From Bellilinea sp040754815 (GTDB lineage Bacteria > Chloroflexota > Anaerolineae > Anaerolineales > Anaerolineaceae): a DNA stretch of 64,000 bases. Below are positions 60,477 through 64,000 of the stretch, one piece after another (within the stretch, counting starts at the first letter, position 1; each line of letters opens with the position of its first letter). Both the position numbers and the translations under genes were made by a program. Under the pieces are notes generated by a model that saw only the letters and a list, made by a program, of their open reading frames with translations, was not told the DNA's origin and did no database searches. The stretch spans positions 1-64,000 of the forward strand of contig JBFMBX010000001.1 of NCBI GenBank assembly GCA_040754815.1, written 5' to 3'.

Positions 60477-60890
60477 ATGAGCCGCGGTCTAAACAAAGTG
60501 ATGATCATCGGACATTTGGGACGCGATCCGGAAATGCGTTACACCCCTTCCGGTCGCCCGGTTACCACATTCAGCGTTGCAACCAGCCGCATATGGAACA
60601 CCGCTGATGGTGAACGTCACACCGAAACAGAATGGTTCAATGTGGTGACATGGGGTAATCTGGCAGAGATTTGCAAACAATATCTCAGCAAAGGTCAGCA
60701 GGTTTATGTGGAAGGACGGCTGCAAACCCGCCGCTGGGAGGATTCCGAAGGGGTCAAACATACTTCCGTTGAAATCGTTGCCAGCGAAATGATGATTCTT
60801 GGTGACCGCCGTGATAATGCCCAAAATCAAGCCGCTCCTTCTCTTGAAGAAGGTGCGGAAGAAGAAATCGAAGACGAATATCCGTTCTAG
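60477..60890 (+). CDS. ssb: Single-stranded DNA-binding protein
   Basis: This 137-residue OB-fold protein coats single-stranded DNA as a tetramer. It has the family start GLNKVMIIGHLGRDPEMRY, the strands TEWFNVVTWGNLAE and GQQVYVEGRLQTR, and the acidic tail ending in EEEIEDEYPF, which recruits partner proteins such as RecJ and RecQ. The start at 60477 follows AGGGAG; the frame from 60438 would overlap rpsF. It stands between rpsF and rpsR, as in many bacteria. The recJ gene lies about 1.2 kb upstream. Confidence 0.97.
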   Translation: MSRGLNKVMIIGHLGRDPEMRYTPSGRPVTTFSVATSRIWNTADGERHTETEWFNVVTWGNLAEICKQYLSKGQQVYVEGRLQTRRWEDSEGVKHTSVEIVASEMMILGDRRDNAQNQAAPSLEEGAEEEIEDEYPF

Positions 60891-60902
60891 GAGTAAGAAA
60901 GT

Positions 60903-61187
60903 ATGACTGATATGATTCCAGGCGAGAACGAACAGGTTGCAGGTCCGCGACGTTTTGTTGCCCGGCCCAAAATTTGCCAGTTCTGCGCTGATAAAGATCT
61001 GGTGATTGAATATAAAAATGTGGACCTTTTGCGCCGCTACATTACCGAAGAGGGTAAAATTCGCCCTCGCCGCCAGACAGGTACGTGTGCAAAGCATCAA
61101 CGAGTACTTGCCCGGGAAATTAAGCGCGCCCGCCATATTGCGCTGCTTCCCTTCGTTGCAGAAGACTGGAGTGAGGCAGTCCGTTAA
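60903..61187 (+). CDS. rpsR: 30S ribosomal protein S18, zinc-binding form
   Basis: This 94-residue protein pairs with S6 on 16S rRNA. It keeps cysteines CQFC near 25-28 and a later CAKHQ near 62-66, so it is the zinc-binding C-plus form, unlike the zinc-free version of many bacteria. The KNVDLLRRYITEEGKI and RQTGTCAKHQRVLAREIKR segments are typical. An N-terminal extension of about 18 residues precedes the conserved part. It starts 12 bases after ssb. The S6:S18 leader upstream of rpsF would sense this protein together with S6. Confidence 0.96.
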   Translation: MTDMIPGENEQVAGPRRFVARPKICQFCADKDLVIEYKNVDLLRRYITEEGKIRPRRQTGTCAKHQRVLAREIKRARHIALLPFVAEDWSEAVR

Positions 61188-61275
61188 TCCTTTCTTTTTT
61201 TGAGGTTAATTTCGGGGCATGGGCAAAAACAGGCCCATTGCCCTTTTCTATTTATCTTTCAGAAAGGTCTTCAAT

Positions 61276-62577
61276 ATGGCTAAGACACCAAAACCAACCG
61301 TAATATCCCGCAAGCAACAAAGCCGCCTCGAAAAAGAGCGCCAACAGCGTAAAGTGGTTTTGATCACTACCATCGCTGTTGCCGTTGTGGTCGTGCTGAT
61401 TTTAGGTTACGGGTTGTTAGACACCCTTTACCTGCAAAACACTCGCCCGGTTGCCACAATTGACGGCGAAAAAATCACCCTCGAACAGTTCCAGACCCGT
61501 GCGCGCTTCGACCGGTTTCAATTAATTCAAAACACCCTGCAACTGGTACAGTATCAACAACTGTTTCAGGCTGACCCTAATTCAGCCAACTACTTCACTT
61601 CTCAAATTCAACTCAACCTCACAAAACTCAACGATCCGGTTCAATTGGGCAATCAGGTCATTGAGGAACTGATTAACGACGCTATCATCCGCCGCGAAGC
61701 CGAAAAGTTGGGCATCACCGTTTCCGATGAAGAGGTGGAAAAAGTCTTTCAGGAAGCGTTTGGTTACTTCCCGCTTGGTACACCCACCAACGCGCCAACC
61801 GCCACAACCTTTTCCACTGCCACATACTCACCCCAGCAACTGACTCTTGCACCGTACACCCCTACCCCCACCGAAGCCCCCACTGCAACCGCTCAACCCA
61901 CCACCGCAGAGGTGGAGTCAACTGCTGAACCGACACCCACCAGCGGCCCAACCAGCACCCCCTTCCCCACTCCAACCCCAATCACTGAGGAAGGATTTAA
62001 GACCAGCCTGCAAGAGTATCTGAATAACCTGAAAAATGAAGCCCAGATAGATGAACAAACCTTCCGTGAGTTTGTCCGTTCTTCCCTGCTCTACGAACGA
62101 GTTTTTGAAGCCATCACCAAAGATGTTCCGACGGAAGATGACTGGGTATGGGCTCGCCATATTTTAGTTGCCACTCCGGAAGAAGCCGCGGTTGTGAAGG
62201 AAGCCCTGGAAAACGGCGGTGATTTTGTTCAGTTGGCAGCCCAATTCTCCACGGACACATCCAACAAAGATCGTGGCGGTGACCTGGGCTGGTTCGAGCG
62301 CGGGCAAATGGTCGCTGAGTTCGAGAATGCGGTCTTTGCTATGACCGAAATCGGACAAATCAGCGAGCCGGTACAGACTCAGTACGGGTACCATATCATC
62401 CAGCTGCTGGGTAAGGAACGCCGCCCGGTCAGCGAATCGCGACTCAGCACCCTCAAACAGGAAAAATTCAACAGCTGGCTGGAAGAGGTCAAAGCGAGCC
62501 TTAAGATTGAAACCAATGACAACTGGCAGGATAAAGTTCCTACCGTACCAACCGTACCGCCCGAGTTGGGTTCATAA
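61276..62577 (+). CDS. PrsA/SurA-type membrane foldase with parvulin domain
   Basis: This 433-residue protein would help exported proteins fold outside the membrane. It has a basic cytoplasmic start, one membrane helix at 27-47, a SurA-like N-terminal helical domain about 50-165, and a Thr/Pro/Ala-rich low-complexity insert about 168-236. A parvulin peptidyl-prolyl isomerase domain follows at about 288-380 (WARHILVATPEEA, GGDLGWFERGQMV, YGYHIIQLLG). The insert is unusual and resembles the Thr/Pro-rich linkers of lipoproteins in this organism. The start at 61276 follows AGAAAGG. It is 88 bases after rpsR and is followed by a bidirectional terminator. Confidence 0.92.
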   Translation: MAKTPKPTVISRKQQSRLEKERQQRKVVLITTIAVAVVVVLILGYGLLDTLYLQNTRPVATIDGEKITLEQFQTRARFDRFQLIQNTLQLVQYQQLFQADPNSANYFTSQIQLNLTKLNDPVQLGNQVIEELINDAIIRREAEKLGITVSDEEVEKVFQEAFGYFPLGTPTNAPTATTFSTATYSPQQLTLAPYTPTPTEAPTATAQPTTAEVESTAEPTPTSGPTSTPFPTPTPITEEGFKTSLQEYLNNLKNEAQIDEQTFREFVRSSLLYERVFEAITKDVPTEDDWVWARHILVATPEEAAVVKEALENGGDFVQLAAQFSTDTSNKDRGGDLGWFERGQMVAEFENAVFAMTEIGQISEPVQTQYGYHIIQLLGKERRPVSESRLSTLKQEKFNSWLEEVKASLKIETNDNWQDKVPTVPTVPPELGS

Positions 62578-62600
62578 TCGGCATTCTTAAACTGGTTGAT

Positions 62601-62630
62601 GAGAGGGCAAATTTGAAAATTTGCCCTCTC
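62601..62630. terminator. Bidirectional terminator between the foldase and smc
   Basis: A perfect 14-base stem pairs GAGAGGGCAAATTT (62601-62614) with 62617-62630, followed by GATTTTT on the plus strand. It lies six bases from the end of the convergent smc gene. Confidence 0.82.
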
Positions 62631-62635
62631 GATTT

Positions 62636-64000
62636 TTAACGAACCATCTCTTCCCCCACTTCGTCCAATCGCAGGGATATGACCTGACTTGCCGTATCCT
62701 TCCCCATCGTCACACCGTAAATCACATCCGCTACCTGTACCGTGTTGCGGTTGTGGGTTATCACAATGAACTGCGTTTTCTGACTGAGTTCCTGCAACAG
62801 TTCACAGAAACGTCCCACATTGGCTTCATCCAGCATGGCATCCACCTCGTCCAACACACAAAACGGCGTGGGAGAAACTTTCAGTAACGAAAAAATCAAT
62901 GCCACTGCCGTCAGGCTGCGTTCCCCGCCGGAAAGCAATGACAACCCTTGCTCTCTTCTTCCCGGAAGTCGGGCTTCGATGTCAATCCCCCCCTCGGTGG
63001 GATTTTCCTCATCTTCCAGCACCAGGCGGGCCGTTCCTCCGCCGAACAAACGGGTGAAATTTTCCTTAAACTCCACTGCAACGGCATCGAATGTCTTGCG
63101 AAATTCCTTCTTCATCAAGCCGTCCAGCTCAGCGATAATCTCCCTCAAGTCCTGATCGGCTTTCTTCAGGTCGGCCACTTGCTGAACCAGAAACTCATAG
63201 CGTTCTTTGACGGAAAGATATTCCGTGTGGGCATCGGGGTTGATTGCTCCCATCCGCCGTAATTGACTTCGCTGGCGGTTGATGTTTTCTTCCAGATCTG
63301 GCGGTATCTCTTTTACCGCCGGTAATTGTTCAACCATGCCTTCCAGCGGCAGTGGAGTAGGCCCGGCAACCTCGCCTTGATATTCAAAGGCTACAAGGCC
63401 AAAATCTTCTTCAACCCTGCGGCGTAAACTTTCCAGACTTTCCCTCAATCGGCCAAATTCCAGTTGAGCCTGTGTGGCGTGTCTCTCCGCTACGGCAGTA
63501 TTTTGCTGGGCAGCGGTTAGATCTTTTTGCAAATTTTCATAGGTCATTTCCAATTGGCCCAGCTCATCCTCAGTTGGTCTGATCTTCGCCTGAACTTCTT
63601 CGATGAGCCGGTTAATTTCCCCAACTTCGCTCTTTCGTCTGTTTTTTTCTTCTTCCAACTCTTTAAGAAGCCGGTCAAGGTGGTTCAAACGGTCGCGGTA
63701 GGTTTGCTGCTGTCGGCGGTTGTTTTCCAACGCCTGTTGAAAATCCCTCAACCGTCGGCTGGTATCCTGCAGCGCCCGTTCCATGACAGTTACCTGAGTA
63801 TTCCAGTGAATAACCTGTGACTGCAAATCTTCGAGTATCAGGGAGTTAAGGGCGCGTTGCAGTTCACGAATTCTGGCTTGAAATTGCTGGATTTCCTGAC
63901 CGACCGCATGAAGTTTTGCCTCATGGTTTTGGATTTCTTTTTCCGTTTCGGTTATCTGCTGGGTGATTTGTTGAAACTGGCTTTGATGCCAGTTCAATTT
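62636..64000 (-). CDS. smc: Chromosome segregation protein SMC, C-terminal part (cut by window edge)
   Basis: About 455 residues of the C-terminal part are in the window; the N-terminal half lies beyond base 64000, and the frame is still open there. Seen are a long coiled coil rich in Gln, Glu and Arg, then the C-terminal ATPase head. The ABC signature LLSGGERSLTAVALIFSLL and Walker B FCVLDEVDAMLDEANV are present, with the closing helices. SMC dimers organise the chromosome with ScpA and ScpB. The Met at 63997 is internal, not the true start. It converges on the foldase gene across the terminator at 62601. Confidence 0.95.
   Translation of the reverse strand, partial: KLNWHQSQFQQITQQITETEKEIQNHEAKLHAVGQEIQQFQARIRELQRALNSLILEDLQSQVIHWNTQVTVMERALQDTSRRLRDFQQALENNRRQQQTYRDRLNHLDRLLKELEEEKNRRKSEVGEINRLIEEVQAKIRPTEDELGQLEMTYENLQKDLTAAQQNTAVAERHATQAQLEFGRLRESLESLRRRVEEDFGLVAFEYQGEVAGPTPLPLEGMVEQLPAVKEIPPDLEENINRQRSQLRRMGAINPDAHTEYLSVKERYEFLVQQVADLKKADQDLREIIAELDGLMKKEFRKTFDAVAVEFKENFTRLFGGGTARLVLEDEENPTEGGIDIEARLPGRREQGLSLLSGGERSLTAVALIFSLLKVSPTPFCVLDEVDAMLDEANVGRFCELLQELSQKTQFIVITHNRNTVQVADVIYGVTMGKDTASQVISLRLDEVGEEMVR

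Noticed and set aside
60489..61136. 215-residue minus-strand open frame across ssb and rpsR
   Set aside because: It overlaps two certain genes in antisense and its composition (many Phe, His and Asn) is that of a shadow frame.
1..64000. tRNA, rRNA, CRISPR arrays and insertion sequences
   Set aside because: Reading both strands of all intergenic spaces gave no cloverleaf with a CCA-type end, no rRNA core sequence, no spaced direct repeats and no transposase.

Overview
The window looks like chromosomal DNA from an anaerobic, probably thermophilic or mesophilic member of the Chloroflexota, most likely class Anaerolineae. This is inferred from the gene set, because no rRNA gene is present. The pointers are a fused transaldolase/phosphoglucose isomerase, a tad-type pilus cluster with a receiver-MinD fusion and no secretin, a polyphosphate glucokinase, Thr/Pro-rich exported proteins, a membrane-anchored baseplate-J-like protein, a zinc-type S18 and the absence of outer-membrane genes. 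Coding density is very high. No gene-free stretch exceeds about 275 bases, many genes overlap by 1 to 30 bases, and no tRNA, rRNA, CRISPR array, insertion sequence or prophage was seen.

Layout. 1-3230: possible gene end, then a copper operon (csoR, copZ, copA) with a perfect CsoR-type operator over the start of transcription. 3335-8605: non-oxidative pentose phosphate operon (tkt, rpiB, tal-pgi fusion). 8597-10520 (minus): ROK sugar kinase and a membrane-anchored barrel-like protein of unknown function. 10746-16377: alpha-oxoamine synthase, DegV, a HAD-like protein, a membrane protein, CorA and a lone acyl carrier protein. 16452-18457 (minus): sucCD. 18591-20209 (minus): SPFH protein with an excisionase-like C-terminus plus a partner. 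20480-26989: two nearly identical Flp pilins, each with its own terminator, then cpaB, cpaE-like, tadA, tadB and tadC. 27051-30678: comF, hpf, efp, a cysteine-rich orphan and a HAD-DinB fusion. 30682-34968: membrane protein, ftsH, miaA, yraN. 35092-42535: a CinA-like protein with a degenerate deamidase domain, an amidohydrolase-CYTH fusion, then glgA, glgC and malQ. 42552-45755: EamA exporter, ferredoxin, a 96-base imperfect palindrome and an aspartase/fumarase-family lyase. 45726-50218 (minus): pseudouridine synthase, baseplate-J-like membrane protein, ruvX, mltG, ppgK. 50307-59268: lipoprotein, then a tightly overlapping DNA-end-processing set (DEDD exonuclease, AddB-like protein, UvrD-type helicase, iron-sulfur RecB nuclease, recJ). 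59265-64000: AIM24 protein, rpsF-ssb-rpsR behind an S6:S18 leader, a foldase, and the C-terminal part of smc running off the edge.

How the genes fit together. Central carbon metabolism dominates. Glucose and fructose are phosphorylated by PpgK and the ROK kinase, hexose and pentose phosphates interconvert through Tkt, RpiB and the Tal-Pgi fusion, and glucose is stored and remobilised through GlgC, GlgA and MalQ. Genome maintenance is the second theme (the AddAB-like set with RecJ, RuvX, SSB and SMC). Envelope functions such as the Tad pilus, MltG, the foldase, lipoprotein and FtsH fit a single-membrane cell. The least explained items are the amidohydrolase-CYTH fusion beside the altered CinA, the SPFH-excisionase pair, the split AddAB-like operon and the palindrome at 44160-44255.
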